A DNA stretch of 41,156 nt from Gammaproteobacteria bacterium (GTDB lineage Bacteria > Pseudomonadota > Gammaproteobacteria > Steroidobacterales > Woeseiaceae), in the NCBI GenBank assembly GCA_029865385.1, contig JAOUGX010000023.1, positions 1 to 41,156 on the forward strand. The letters run 5' to 3'. Made by a program: the position numbers and the translations under genes. Of this stretch, positions 24,467-33,312 are shown in pieces. Position 1 is the first letter of the stretch. Every line of letters begins with the position of its first letter. The notes beneath the pieces were generated by a model. That model was not told the origin of the DNA. It saw nothing but the letters and a program-made list of their open reading frames with translations, and searched no databases.

Positions 24467-25171
24467 GTGCAACGGATTCGCGCCGTAACTCTCGATCTCG
24501 ATGACACCCTTTGGGATATTGCGCCGGTAATTCGTCGTGCCGAGTCGGAGCTCTGGGAGTGGCTTACGCAGAATTACCCGCGAATACCACAGAGAGTCTC
24601 GCGGGAAACTCTTCTTGCAATGCGCGCCGGAATTTTCGAAGAACACCCTGACAGGAGCCACGACTTTCGGTTTCTTCGCAAGCAGGTGCTGGCAAAAGTC
24701 GCTGTCATGTCCGGTTACACGACCGAGCTGGTCGAGCCGGCATTCGATGTGTTCGACCGCGCCAGAAACCAGGTTGAATTTTTTCCCGACGTTATTCCGG
24801 TGCTCGAAGCCCTGACAACGCGATTTCGTCTGATCGCCGTAACCAATGGCAATGCCAGTTTGCAGAAAATCGGAATTCGACACTTGTTTTACGACGTTGT
24901 CACCGCGGTCGACGCCGGTGCGGCCAAGCCGGCACGACCTATATTCGACGAGGCAATTCGCCGTTCGGGGGTTGAGCGCGGACAGATTCTGCACGTTGGC
25001 GATCACCCGGAGAACGATGTTCAGGGTGCGCGGGATGCCGGTATGAAGTCTGCGTGGATGAATCGTAGCGGTGGCGACTGGCCGGCGAACCTGTGCCATC
25101 CTGACGCTGTTGTTACCACGATGACCGAACTGCAAGATCTGTTGATCGGTTCGTTCGCAGGCAAGTCATGA
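24467..25171 (+). CDS. HAD-family hydrolase, YigB-like
   Basis: A 234-aa haloacid-dehalogenase phosphatase. It has motif I LDLDDTLWD (D10, D12), motif II AVTNGNA, the lysine in AGAAKPARPIF and motif IV HVGDHPENDVQGA. Overall order and length match E. coli YigB, an FMN phosphatase that supports riboflavin metabolism, but nucleotide phosphatase activity is equally possible. The start is a GTG at 24467 with AGGA about 8 nt upstream. Its stop overlaps the next gene's ATG (ATGA), so the two are co-translated. Confidence 0.88.
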   Translation: MQRIRAVTLDLDDTLWDIAPVIRRAESELWEWLTQNYPRIPQRVSRETLLAMRAGIFEEHPDRSHDFRFLRKQVLAKVAVMSGYTTELVEPAFDVFDRARNQVEFFPDVIPVLEALTTRFRLIAVTNGNASLQKIGIRHLFYDVVTAVDAGAAKPARPIFDEAIRRSGVERGQILHVGDHPENDVQGARDAGMKSAWMNRSGGDWPANLCHPDAVVTTMTELQDLLIGSFAGKS

Positions 25172-26082
25172 ACTCGAATCGGAAGCCACTGATCCTGTAT
25201 GTGCCCGGCCTGTTGCCCAAACCCGAACCGGCCATTCACCGGCACGAATTGTTTCGCTGTCTGCGCGAGGGGGTGCGACGGATCGACGAGCACTGCGCCG
25301 ATGCGCTCGGCGACGGCTCCCAGTGTTTCGATATCGTTGGATGGACTTACGATTTCTACGGCGAGCACCGTGACGAGGCTCTCGACAGAGCAGCAATCGA
25401 TCGGCTGCTGCAAAAGGACGGAGCAAGCGCGGCTGATCGCAAAGAGGCCGACTCGCTGCGCCGGCGAACGATCCGGTCCATTTATCGGGCCGTCGATCGC
25501 TTGCCATTCCTCATTCCATACTTTGCGGACGAGAAGCTGGAGATTCATTTGCGCGATCTTCGCCGCTACGTGCGAAACGAGTTCGACGTTGCCGACGCAA
25601 TTCGCCGAATGCTCAAAATACCGTTGCGGGCGGCCGCCAGTGCGGGCCGGCCCATACTGCTGATCGGTCACAGCATGGGGTCGGTTGTCGCGTACGATGC
25701 ACTGTGGCAGCTGGGACGAAAACAGCAGGAAGATGTCAGTATCGACCTTTTTCTGACGATGGGCAGCCCGCTAGGGCAACGCTATATTCAGCAGCGTTTA
25801 TTGGACAGCAAGGCAAAAGACGAAGACCGTTACCCGAACAACATTCGGCGCTGGATCAACATCGCGGCCGTTGGCGAACTTACTGCGATCGACACCCAGC
25901 TCGCCAATGATTTCGCCGCCATGGTGGAACGCGGTCTGGTCGAGCCGATCGACGATCGCCTGGTGTTCAACTGGTTCCGGCTGGATCGCGTACTCAACGT
26001 GCATGCCGAGTACGGTTACCTCGTGAACGAGGTAACCGCATCTGTCGTTTGTGACTGGTGGCGCCGGGTAACTGCCGGTTGA
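25168..26082 (+). CDS. Alpha/beta hydrolase (lipase/esterase-like), unassigned
   Basis: A 304-aa cytoplasmic protein. The nucleophile elbow is LLIGHSMGSVVAYDAL (S169), preceded by a beta strand, and a histidine late in the sequence (LNVHAEYGYLVN) may complete the triad. The fold opens with a conserved strand, PLILYVPGLLPKPEP. It has no signal peptide. Coupled by a 4-nt overlap to the YigB-like phosphatase. The precise family and substrate are not recognisable to me. Confidence 0.82.
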   Translation: MNSNRKPLILYVPGLLPKPEPAIHRHELFRCLREGVRRIDEHCADALGDGSQCFDIVGWTYDFYGEHRDEALDRAAIDRLLQKDGASAADRKEADSLRRRTIRSIYRAVDRLPFLIPYFADEKLEIHLRDLRRYVRNEFDVADAIRRMLKIPLRAAASAGRPILLIGHSMGSVVAYDALWQLGRKQQEDVSIDLFLTMGSPLGQRYIQQRLLDSKAKDEDRYPNNIRRWINIAAVGELTAIDTQLANDFAAMVERGLVEPIDDRLVFNWFRLDRVLNVHAEYGYLVNEVTASVVCDWWRRVTAG

Positions 26083-26091
26083 TTGCCGTTA

Positions 26092-27558
26092 TCAGGTCGC
26101 GTCGAGGTTGGGCTTGATGACAATGTCGATGCGACGATTCTTGGCACGGCCCGACGCGGTCTCGTTGTTCGCAACCGGAACCGTCTCGCCGTAACCGGTT
26201 GCTATCAGCCGGTAACTCGAGATGCGCATGGCATTGATCATATATTGCTGTACCGCTTCTGCGCGTTTCTGGGACAGCAACTGGTTACTCTCGTCGCCGC
26301 CGTAGGAATCCGTGTGTCCTTCGATCACGATATCGCTTCGCGGAAACACATCGATCGCCTGCTCCACCTTCGACAACAGCGGAATACTGCTTTGACCAAA
26401 GTCCGATTTGCCGCTGTCGAATGACAGGCCGATGAGACGAAGAATGATCGTGTTACCTTCGCGGAATACGCGTGCTTCTTCGCGCGAAAACATTTTTTCG
26501 ACCTGTTCGAACTGCGACTTGATGAGCGCTTCGGCTTCCAGGCGCTGAATCAGCGCCGCGCGTTCAGCCGTTGCACCGCCGAGTCGTTCGTCGAGGGTGC
26601 GCAATTCTTCGTCCATGTCGGCCAGTCGCAGATTGGCCGCTTCGAGTTCCTGCTCCATCGCCTGTTTTTCGTTACGGATGTCCTCGATGAATGTCACGAC
26701 ATCCGATTTGGTTTGCGCGTAACCTGCCGACATGGCGGGCGTGATGTCGACTGCCGCGGCGATATCGGCCAGCGGCGTCTCCCAGTCGAGCACCAGTTGC
26801 TCCACGGTCAGATCCTTGTCGCGCACGTCGCGCACAACTTCGGACAGGTACAAAGCGTGCTTGGCTTCGTAGTTTGCCTGCCGCGCGAGATCCCTTGGCA
26901 GGTCGGTGTCATAGCGGTTTTCGCTCAGCTCGCGTTCCGCATCCGCAAGCAACTGCTTGGCCCTGCCCAGCGTGATCGGCGCGTAACGTCCCACCTTGGC
27001 ACGGTCGGCGTCTGCCAGAAGCTGGCGCGTTTCGCTGAGATATTGTGCCTTGATGGCAACCAACTCGGCGTCCCGATACAGGCTCGTCGCTTCGATGTCC
27101 TGCCGTTTGGCGCGCTTCAGGTCGCCCCGTTCCAGCGAGCGAATAGCGTCCCCGAAAACTCGTTGCGCTTTGTCCCACAGGTCACGCGACAACTCGGTAG
27201 CCTTGGCATTCGCAGCATCCTGCCGACTCTTCATCACCTGCGACAGGGCTGTTTTCGCAAGTTCGGCGGCGGTCGTGGCCTTCTTGAATGACTGCTCTGC
27301 GCTGGCCGCTTTACCGCGGACGTACTCGATGTTGCGGCCGCGCTCGAGGCCCGTTTCGGCCGCCTCGTAGTCACGCATGCCATCGCCCCAGCTATCCGGC
27401 GCCAGCAGTGAGGCATTTGCCGCCTCGGCGGCCGCTTTGGCGGCGTCAACGTCTTTGAAGAAGGTCTTGCGAAGTTCGCTTTGCGCACTGGCCGACGCGG
27501 CCGCAACGACAAAGAAAGCGAGCACGAGACATCTGACAAAACTGGATTTCTGAACCAT
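26092..27558 (-). CDS. OmpA-family peptidoglycan-binding protein with long coiled coil
   Basis: A 488-aa exported protein. A signal peptide (about 1-25, ASASA-Q) is followed by an Ala/Glu/Arg-rich helical region (about 30-250), similar in style to DUF4398-type stalks, then a coiled coil (about 290-360, MEQELEAANLRLADMDEELR). The C-terminal OmpA domain (about 375-485) has LSFDSGKSDFGQSS, VIEGHTDSYGGDESNQLLS and ASGRAKNRRIDIVI, the aspartate and arginine that bind diaminopimelate in peptidoglycan. It is probably periplasmic or outer-membrane-associated and tethers the envelope to the wall. Convergent with the hydrolase gene at 9 nt distance. Confidence 0.92.
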   Translation of the reverse strand: MVQKSSFVRCLVLAFFVVAAASASAQSELRKTFFKDVDAAKAAAEAANASLLAPDSWGDGMRDYEAAETGLERGRNIEYVRGKAASAEQSFKKATTAAELAKTALSQVMKSRQDAANAKATELSRDLWDKAQRVFGDAIRSLERGDLKRAKRQDIEATSLYRDAELVAIKAQYLSETRQLLADADRAKVGRYAPITLGRAKQLLADAERELSENRYDTDLPRDLARQANYEAKHALYLSEVVRDVRDKDLTVEQLVLDWETPLADIAAAVDITPAMSAGYAQTKSDVVTFIEDIRNEKQAMEQELEAANLRLADMDEELRTLDERLGGATAERAALIQRLEAEALIKSQFEQVEKMFSREEARVFREGNTIILRLIGLSFDSGKSDFGQSSIPLLSKVEQAIDVFPRSDIVIEGHTDSYGGDESNQLLSQKRAEAVQQYMINAMRISSYRLIATGYGETVPVANNETASGRAKNRRIDIVIKPNLDAT

Positions 27559-27858
27559 TTTGTAGTTCCAATAGTTTATAAAACAACAAGTTACAGTTGA
27601 TACACAGGATAGGGCGAATATTACATATTCGACCGGCTTAATTCCGTGGCGTGTGTCTCTGATTCTGCAACACCAAGCGTAAGCTGTGGATTTTACGCCT
27701 GATTTGCGCTGTCCGCGAGGTCCTTGCCGGACTCGCGCAGTTGCGGGTTGCGGAAACTTTTGTGACTGGGGTCAAGATTTCCGCACCCGGCGCGCGGCGG
27801 GCCGTGATTTGTGCTTTGGCTCACAGACCCCGAATCGCTCACGGCGTAAATTCTTCCC
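27559..27858. other. Divergent intergenic region between the OmpA-family and small unknown genes
   Basis: Three hundred bases with no supported gene. The first 90 are AT-rich relative to the surroundings and probably contain the OmpA-family promoter on the minus strand (several TATAAA-like words, no convincing -35). The remainder is GC-rich with no clear hairpin or repeat. Confidence 0.4.
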
Positions 27859-28056
27859 ATGTCTGCAAAGTACTACACGCAATTCAAATTGACTGACGCG
27901 TACTACCGCGGTGGCAATGAATTCAGCGGTGTTGTCGAGCTTAACAAGCCGATGGACCAGGAGTCGGACATTGCGGACATAGAGGCGGTACTCGCCCGGA
28001 ATTTCGATCTTCGACGGAGCTCCGTGAAGCTCGTGAGTTGGTCAAGACTGCACTGA
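27859..28056 (+). CDS. Small protein of unknown function
   Basis: A 65-aa product, acidic, with no signal peptide or membrane segment. It has three tyrosines early (KYYTQFKLTDAYYRGG) and ends LVSWSRLH. I do not recognise it. Support for coding is its isolation between two other genes, a sensible composition and a strong terminator about 40 nt downstream on the same strand. There is no good Shine-Dalgarno sequence before the ATG. Confidence 0.55.
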   Translation: MSAKYYTQFKLTDAYYRGGNEFSGVVELNKPMDQESDIADIEAVLARNFDLRRSSVKLVSWSRLH

Positions 28057-28098
28057 TTTTGTTCTTCTGGCGTTTCGCTTGAGTTTTTCCCCCTGATT

Positions 28099-28127
28099 AT
28101 CCCGGCCCTAGTGCCGGGATTTTTTTT
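28099..28127 (+). terminator. Rho-independent terminator after the small gene
   Basis: An 8-bp stem ATCCCGGC/GCCGGGAT (28099-28106 with 28113-28120), a 6-nt loop and eight T (28120-28127). Confidence 0.88.
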
Positions 28128-28128
28128 G

Positions 28129-28194
28129 GTCGCCTGCAGTGCAGGCTCCTACAATTTCTGTCGAGGTCGTGTAGGAGCCTGCACTGCAGGCGAC
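28129..28194. repeat. 25-bp inverted repeat (REP-like, GTAGGAGCCTGCACTGCAGGCGA type)
   Basis: Arms 28129-28153 and 28170-28194 are perfect 25-nt reverse complements, with a 16-nt loop. Each arm also contains an internal palindrome (CCTGCAGTGCAGG), so it can fold on its own. The element starts right after the terminator T-run. The GTAGGAGC...GCGA form resembles repetitive extragenic palindromes of Gammaproteobacteria; a paired inverted arrangement is the BIME configuration. It is unrelated to the repeat at 9403. Confidence 0.88.
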
Positions 28195-28364
28195 TGCCCG
28201 ACGCAGCGGCGATCATCGCACTAAAGATCAATTCACGCCTTGCCATATCTGTTTCGATCGCTTCTGCGGGCGGATTGGCCCGCACCCTGGCCGACCAAAC
28301 CGGTTTCGCTGAGGCTTCGATTCGTGCGAAAATGCGCATCCTTTCGCCGCCACAAAACAAATTC

Positions 28365-29372
28365 ATGGATCAGCAGGACAAACCAGCCTTTCGCGGTATT
28401 CCCATAGTACGCAGCGGACAGAAGTACAAAACCGAAGTCGGCTTTTCCGCGATAAAGAACGGCATCAAGGCGCGCCAGGATGCGCCGGAACTCGTCGTGG
28501 GCAACAAGCCGAAGTGGCTGCGAGCGCAGATGCCGGCCGGTGCCCGGTTCTCCGACGTGCGCAAGACCGTGCGGGAACACAGGCTTAGCACGGTTTGCGA
28601 GGAGTCGATGTGTCCGAACATCGGCGAGTGCTGGAATCACGGTACGGCGACGATCATGGTCATGGGATCCGTGTGCACGCGAGCCTGCCGATTTTGCGCC
28701 GTGGATACCGGCAATCCGAAAGGCTGGCTGGATCGCGATGAGCCGCTGAACACGGGCAAGGCAGTCAGGTTGATGGGGCTGAAGTATGTGGTCATTACGT
28801 CCGTTGACCGCGATGATCTGCCGGATGGTGGCGCGAAGCACTATGCAGACGTTGTTCGCGCGATCAAGCAGCTGAATCCGGACACGGCGGTTGAGGCGCT
28901 GACGCCGGATTTCAACGGTGTCATGGAGCATGTCGAGCTGGTGGTTGACTCCGGACTCGAGGTGTTTGCGCAAAACGTCGAAACGGTGGAAAGGCTCACT
29001 CATCCCGTACGTGACCCGCGTGCGGGTTACCGGCAGACCATCGACGTGCTGGGTCACGCCAAGAAGTTCCGCCCGCATGTGCTTACCAAAACCAGCCTGA
29101 TGCTGGGTCTCGGCGAGCGGGACCACGAGATCATGGAGGCGATGGACGATCTGCGTGCAGTGGGCGTGGACATTCTGACTCTCGGGCAATACTTGCGGCC
29201 CACGCCGAATCACCTCGCAATCGAACGATACGTAACGCCGGACGAATTCGAAGCCTATCGCCGTGAAGGCCTGGACAAGGGCTTCCTCGAGGTTGTTGCC
29301 GGTCCGCTGGTGCGCTCGAGTTATCGCGCCGAGCGGGTCCTGCAAAAGAACAATGTCGGCATCGCCGTCTGA
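28365..29372 (+). CDS. lipA: Lipoyl synthase
   Basis: Radical-SAM enzyme that inserts two sulfurs into protein-bound octanoyl groups to make lipoyl cofactor for pyruvate and 2-oxoglutarate dehydrogenases and the glycine cleavage system. From the ATG at 28365 it is 335 aa. The auxiliary cluster cysteines are C78, C83 and C89 ([12 protein letters not shown]) and the radical-SAM ones C104, C108 and C111 (CTRACRFC), with the C-terminal VRSSYRAE serine. In-frame starts upstream (28332, 28275) would add residues that do not match the family. The usual neighbour lipB is not in the window. No clear ribosome binding site is present. Confidence 0.96.
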   Translation: MDQQDKPAFRGIPIVRSGQKYKTEVGFSAIKNGIKARQDAPELVVGNKPKWLRAQMPAGARFSDVRKTVREHRLSTVCEESMCPNIGECWNHGTATIMVMGSVCTRACRFCAVDTGNPKGWLDRDEPLNTGKAVRLMGLKYVVITSVDRDDLPDGGAKHYADVVRAIKQLNPDTAVEALTPDFNGVMEHVELVVDSGLEVFAQNVETVERLTHPVRDPRAGYRQTIDVLGHAKKFRPHVLTKTSLMLGLGERDHEIMEAMDDLRAVGVDILTLGQYLRPTPNHLAIERYVTPDEFEAYRREGLDKGFLEVVAGPLVRSSYRAERVLQKNNVGIAV

Positions 29373-29410
29373 TTCGGCGGCGATTTCCTTTATCAAACCC
29401 AAGAGTTCTC

Positions 29411-30433
29411 ATGGCTGAATTTTTCGCAAACTATGGTCTGTTCCTGCTGAAGACGCTTACGATCGTTGCGGCGATCGTGGTCGTTATCGGCACCATCGCG
29501 GCGGCAGGGAAAAAAGCCGCCATGCACGAAGGCATGGAAGTCGAGAACCTGAACGGCAAGTATCGCTCGCTGGCCGGCGCACTTAAAAAGGCAGTTCTGA
29601 AGAAGGGTGACCGGAAAGCTGCAGCCAAGGCCGAGAAAAGCCGGCAGAAAGCCGAAGCCAAATCCAGCGAAACACGCCCGCGAAGTTTCGTGATTGATTT
29701 CAAGGGTGATCTGAAGGCGAGCGCCGCAGCATCACTGCGTGAAGAGGTCAGCGCGATTCTCGACCTGGCAACGTCAGATGATCAGGTCATCGTTCGTCTC
29801 GAAAACCACGGTGGTGTGGTGCATGAGCATGGGCTCGCGGCATCGCAGCTCGCAAGAATTCGCGACCGGGAAATTCCACTGATCGTTTCCGTCGACAAGG
29901 TCGCGGCGAGCGGCGGCTACCTGATGGCCTGTGTCGCTTCACGAATCGTGGCAGCACCGTTTGCCATTCTCGGTTCCATCGGAGTCATTGCACAGATTCC
30001 GAACTTCAATCGAATGCTCGATTCTCACGGAGTCGATTTCGAACAGGTCACGGCAGGACAGTACAAGCGCAATGTCACCATGTTCGGCAAGAACACCGAC
30101 GCCGACCGCGCGAAGCTGAAAGAAGAGCTGGAAGATGTACATGCACTGTTCAAGGCGGCCGTCAGCAAGTATCGACCCTCGCTCGACCTGGACAAAGTGG
30201 CAACCGGCGAGCACTGGTATGGCACCCGTGCCCTGGAACTGGGCCTGGTCGATGATCTGAAAACCAGCGACGAGTTCCTGACAGAGCTGGCCAAAGACCG
30301 CGAGCTTTATCGGGTAAGCTATAAGATCAAGCAGCCGTTGCCGAAGCGGCTGATGGCCAATGTCGACAGTGCGCTGGAAAAAGTGGATGCGGCTGCCTGG
30401 CGGCAGCGCTTCGAATCGCGCATCCCGCGCTGA
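29411..30433 (+). CDS. sohB: Protease SohB (S49 family, membrane-anchored)
   Basis: A 340-aa inner-membrane serine peptidase of the SppA/SohB family. One N-terminal transmembrane helix (about 13-32) is followed by a Lys/Ala/Glu-rich cytoplasmic or linker stretch (about 55-90). The peptidase domain contains the catalytic serine S167 (VDKVAASGGYLMAC) and the general-base lysine K219 (TAGQYKRNVTMFG). Length and motif spacing are typical for SohB. It lies 38 nt after lipA and may be co-transcribed with it. Confidence 0.94.
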   Translation: MAEFFANYGLFLLKTLTIVAAIVVVIGTIAAAGKKAAMHEGMEVENLNGKYRSLAGALKKAVLKKGDRKAAAKAEKSRQKAEAKSSETRPRSFVIDFKGDLKASAAASLREEVSAILDLATSDDQVIVRLENHGGVVHEHGLAASQLARIRDREIPLIVSVDKVAASGGYLMACVASRIVAAPFAILGSIGVIAQIPNFNRMLDSHGVDFEQVTAGQYKRNVTMFGKNTDADRAKLKEELEDVHALFKAAVSKYRPSLDLDKVATGEHWYGTRALELGLVDDLKTSDEFLTELAKDRELYRVSYKIKQPLPKRLMANVDSALEKVDAAAWRQRFESRIPR

Positions 30434-30518
30434 CGGTCGGGAACCCGCCAGCGGCAGGCCGGTCTTAGACGATGGCGATCCGTCAGTTCCGTTTCACGTG
30501 AGCGGGCCCGCACTCGGC

Positions 30519-30524
30519 TATAAT
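30519..30524 (+). promoter_or_regulatory. Consensus -10 box ahead of the M48 peptidase gene
   Basis: A perfect TATAAT lies 28 nt before the ATG at 30553. The best -35-like word, TTTCAC at 30492-30497, is too far (21-nt spacing), so activator dependence is possible. It implies a leader of about 22 nt. Confidence 0.45.
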
Positions 30525-30552
30525 GCGGTCAGTTCCAGAGGGTAATGCAATC

Positions 30553-31362
30553 ATGCGTAACACACTCAAGTATTTGATATTTATTGTTATTTCCGTGACG
30601 GTCCTCGGCGCCTGCTCGACCTCGTCCACCGGCCGCAGCCAGCTGGTTCTCAAGTCCGATGCAGCGCTTGCGCAGGAGGGCGCCCGCCAGTTCGCAATCA
30701 TCCGCGCAAAAATGCCGCTGGTGCAGGACCGCGCGACGATCGATTACGTTGCCTGCGTTGCCGATGCCATCGTCGGCGTGCTCGATGGCGATGACGCTGC
30801 AATGTACTGGGAACTGGCGGTTATCGACCAACCCGATATCAACGCATTTGTACTGCCTGGCGGCAAAATCAGTGTGTTCAGTGGAATCCTGACAGTCGCC
30901 GAAAATCAGAATCAGCTGGCGGCGGTACTTGGTCATGAGGTGGCGCATGTTACTGAGAAACATGCAAACGAACGCGCGTCACGAGCCGCTGTCACTTATG
31001 TCGGTGTCGACATCGCCAGTATCCTCCTTGGCGGCGGCTATTCGGACCAGACCCGGGCCGCAAACCAGGCGCTAGGAACAGGTGCCATGCTGGGTGTGCT
31101 GAATCCGTTCAGTCGCATGCAGGAGTCCGAGGCCGACCTGGTCGGCTTGCATTACATGGCGAAGGCCGGCTTCGATCCTCGCGAGAGCGTCGACCTCTGG
31201 CAAAACATGAACGAGAAAAACAAGACCCAGGTTCCGGAGTTTCTTTCGACCCACCCGTCCGGCGACACGCGTATAGAAAGCCTGGTGGCCGCGTTGCCCG
31301 AGGCACTGGCCTACTACAACGAAGCCAAGGCACAGGGGAAAGAGCCGAACTGCGCTCAGTAA
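30553..31362 (+). CDS. M48 family metallopeptidase, lipoprotein
   Basis: A 269-aa zinc peptidase with a lipobox (VLGAC, C21), so it should be a lipoprotein facing the periplasm, like E. coli LoiP/YggG. The zinc site is LGHEVAHVTEKH (H128, E129, H132), and the third ligand is in MQESEADLVGLHYM. INAFVLPGGKISVFSGIL is the standard segment before it. Likely job is quality control of outer-membrane proteins. The chosen ATG places the signal peptide at the very N-terminus. Confidence 0.93.
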   Translation: MRNTLKYLIFIVISVTVLGACSTSSTGRSQLVLKSDAALAQEGARQFAIIRAKMPLVQDRATIDYVACVADAIVGVLDGDDAAMYWELAVIDQPDINAFVLPGGKISVFSGILTVAENQNQLAAVLGHEVAHVTEKHANERASRAAVTYVGVDIASILLGGGYSDQTRAANQALGTGAMLGVLNPFSRMQESEADLVGLHYMAKAGFDPRESVDLWQNMNEKNKTQVPEFLSTHPSGDTRIESLVAALPEALAYYNEAKAQGKEPNCAQ

Positions 31363-32105
31363 GTCTCCTGACGGAATTCAAAGATCATTTTTCCGGCCAC
31401 GCGGGCGACTACGCGACCTACCGGCCGACGTACCCCGAAGGGCTTTTCAGTTTCCTGGCCGATGCGTCCGTCTGTCATTCGCTGGCATGGGATTGCGCGA
31501 CAGGCAATGGCCAGGCTGCCCGCGGGCTGGCTCCCTACTTCGATCGCGTCATCGCTACCGATGCGAGCGCGACCCAGATTGCCGCGTCCGTATCGCACGG
31601 CAAGCTCGAGTTTCGCCAGGCCCCGGCCGAGGAATCCGGCCTGGACGACGCGTCGGTCGACCTGATAACGGTCGCGCAGGCACTGCACTGGTTCGATATT
31701 CCGCGATTCCTCGCGGAGGCACAGAGGGTTCTGAAGGACGGCGGTCTGCTCGCCTTCTGGTGCTATCAGCGCAACCAGGTCAATCCCGACTGCGACCCGA
31801 TCATCACGAAGATGTTTGCGGAAGTGGAGGGCTTCTGGCCGCCGGAACGGGACATCGTCGAGAATCACTATCGCGACATCGACATTCCCATGGGCGAGCT
31901 ATCTGTACCGAAATTCGAAATGCAGGCATCCTGGAGCGTCGACCAGCTGCTCGGCTATTTCCGCACCTGGTCCGCGACCCGGCGTTATCAGCGGGAGCGC
32001 AATGTCGATCCGTTTGAAGCGCTGGAAGCCGATCTGCGGCGGGCCTGGGGCACGAAGCGGCGAGAAGTTCGCTGGCCACTGACGCTTCGTCTCGGCCGCA
32101 AATAG
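31350..32105 (+). CDS. Class I SAM-dependent methyltransferase with apparent CTG start
   Basis: An intact methyltransferase frame runs from the end of the M48 gene to 32105. Its N-terminus, TEFKDHFSGHAGDYATYRPTYP, is what the family shows, followed by the SAM motif WDCATGNGQAARGL, then IATDAS, a later AEESGLDDASVDLITVAQALHWF and LKDGGLLAFWCYQ. Yet no ATG, GTG or TTG exists in frame before 31812, which would delete the whole SAM fold. Two CTG codons fit: 31350, with AGGGGAAAGAG just upstream (251 aa), and 31368 (245 aa). Translation is probably coupled to the end of the M48 gene, which overlaps or abuts it. Substrate unknown. Confidence 0.8.
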   Translation: MRSVSLLTEFKDHFSGHAGDYATYRPTYPEGLFSFLADASVCHSLAWDCATGNGQAARGLAPYFDRVIATDASATQIAASVSHGKLEFRQAPAEESGLDDASVDLITVAQALHWFDIPRFLAEAQRVLKDGGLLAFWCYQRNQVNPDCDPIITKMFAEVEGFWPPERDIVENHYRDIDIPMGELSVPKFEMQASWSVDQLLGYFRTWSATRRYQRERNVDPFEALEADLRRAWGTKRREVRWPLTLRLGRK

Positions 32106-32160
32106 TGTCTTGCCGCGGTTTCTGCGAGAATTCGCATCTGCATAACCGGATGTAACTGAC

Positions 32161-33312
32161 TTGAGTCGATTCCCCAAAGTCCTCGTATTGCTTTCAACTG
32201 CGCTGTTGGCCGGTGGTTGTGCCGTGTTTTCGGACTACGGTAATTACCGGCAGGAACCGGGTGTCGTGCTGCCGCCGCTGGTCGAGCGGCCGCGAGAGGA
32301 TCCGATCAGCCGCAACTATTTCGTGCTCGAATCTGCGCAACAGAGCGTTGTCGGCGAACCGCAGATCGTATTCAGTCGCGAGTCCGACACCTTCCCCGAT
32401 TTTGCGCGTGAGTACGGCCTCGGTTACGACGAGCTCATTGCGGCAAACCCCGGCATCGACCCGTGGCTGCCTGGTGAAAACACGCCGATCCTGCTGCCGA
32501 CCCAGTACGTGATCCCGGACGTCCCTCGCCAGGGCATCGTGCTGAACATCGCATCGAAGCGACTGTTTTATTTTCCGAAGGTGAAAGAGGGTGAACCGGT
32601 CCAGGTAATGACCTACCCGATCGGCATAGGGCGCGTCGGATGGGAAACGCCGCTTGGCGAGGCCAAGGTGATTTCCAAGGCGACTGACCCGACCTGGTAC
32701 GTGCCGTTATCGGTTCGCCAGGAACACGAGGAAGCCGGCGATCCGCTCCCGTCAGTGGTGCCACCGGGCCCGGACAATCCCCTCGGACGACATGTCCTCA
32801 AACTCGACATGCCCGGTTACCTGTTGCATGGCACGAATCAACCCTACGGCGTCGGCATGCGCGTGAGCCACGGTTGCGTTCGCCTTTATCCGGAAAACAT
32901 AGAACTCCTGTATTCGCTGGTCGCTATCGGCGAGAAAGTAAGGATTATCAACGAACCGTATCTTGCCGGCTGGAACAATGGCGAGTTGTATTTCGAGAGC
33001 CACCGTCCGCTCGAGGACGACGCTGTTTCACCGCAACAGCACCTGCAAACCATTTTCGACTCTTTCCGCGATCAGTCGGGCGCGTTCGCAGAGCAGAAAG
33101 AACAGGACGAGGCGAGGGCGATTGCCAGCGGGGCGCTTGGTGTGCCGATCAAAGTCCTGCGCGGCGATTCGCAGGAAGTTTTTGCGCGAGCCCGTATTGT
33201 CAGAAACACGGTTACCATCGACCCCGATGCGCCGACACTTGCCGAAGTGCGCGAACTGCTCGATGAGGCGGACGACGAACTCGATACGCCGCCGAAGGTT
33301 TCCGGTGACTGA
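32161..33312 (+). CDS. L,D-transpeptidase (YkuD/ErfK family), lipoprotein
   Basis: A 383-aa cell-wall enzyme that links diaminopimelate residues or attaches lipoprotein to peptidoglycan through a catalytic cysteine. The TTG at 32161 gives a signal peptide with lipobox LLAGGC, so it should be membrane-anchored, whereas E. coli homologues are soluble periplasmic proteins. A LysM-like segment (DTFPDFAREYGLGYDELIAA) precedes the YkuD domain, with the active site HGTNQPYGVG...SHGCVRL (H237, C239). A C-terminal extension follows (about residues 290-383) including a DEADDELD tail. Confidence 0.92.
   Translation: MSRFPKVLVLLSTALLAGGCAVFSDYGNYRQEPGVVLPPLVERPREDPISRNYFVLESAQQSVVGEPQIVFSRESDTFPDFAREYGLGYDELIAANPGIDPWLPGENTPILLPTQYVIPDVPRQGIVLNIASKRLFYFPKVKEGEPVQVMTYPIGIGRVGWETPLGEAKVISKATDPTWYVPLSVRQEHEEAGDPLPSVVPPGPDNPLGRHVLKLDMPGYLLHGTNQPYGVGMRVSHGCVRLYPENIELLYSLVAIGEKVRIINEPYLAGWNNGELYFESHRPLEDDAVSPQQHLQTIFDSFRDQSGAFAEQKEQDEARAIASGALGVPIKVLRGDSQEVFARARIVRNTVTIDPDAPTLAEVRELLDEADDELDTPPKVSGD

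Noticed and set aside
28233-29402. 389-aa minus-strand frame covering lipA
   Set aside because: Antisense shadow; LipA cysteine motifs are on the plus strand.
31487-32017. 176-aa plus-strand frame and the minus-strand frame at 31356-31868 over the methyltransferase
   Set aside because: The third frame carries the methyltransferase motifs; these are mirror or shifted reads that arise because the real gene lacks a usual start.
31350-32105. Methyltransferase as a broken pseudogene
   Set aside because: The frame is uninterrupted from the conserved N-terminus to the stop; only the start codon is unusual.
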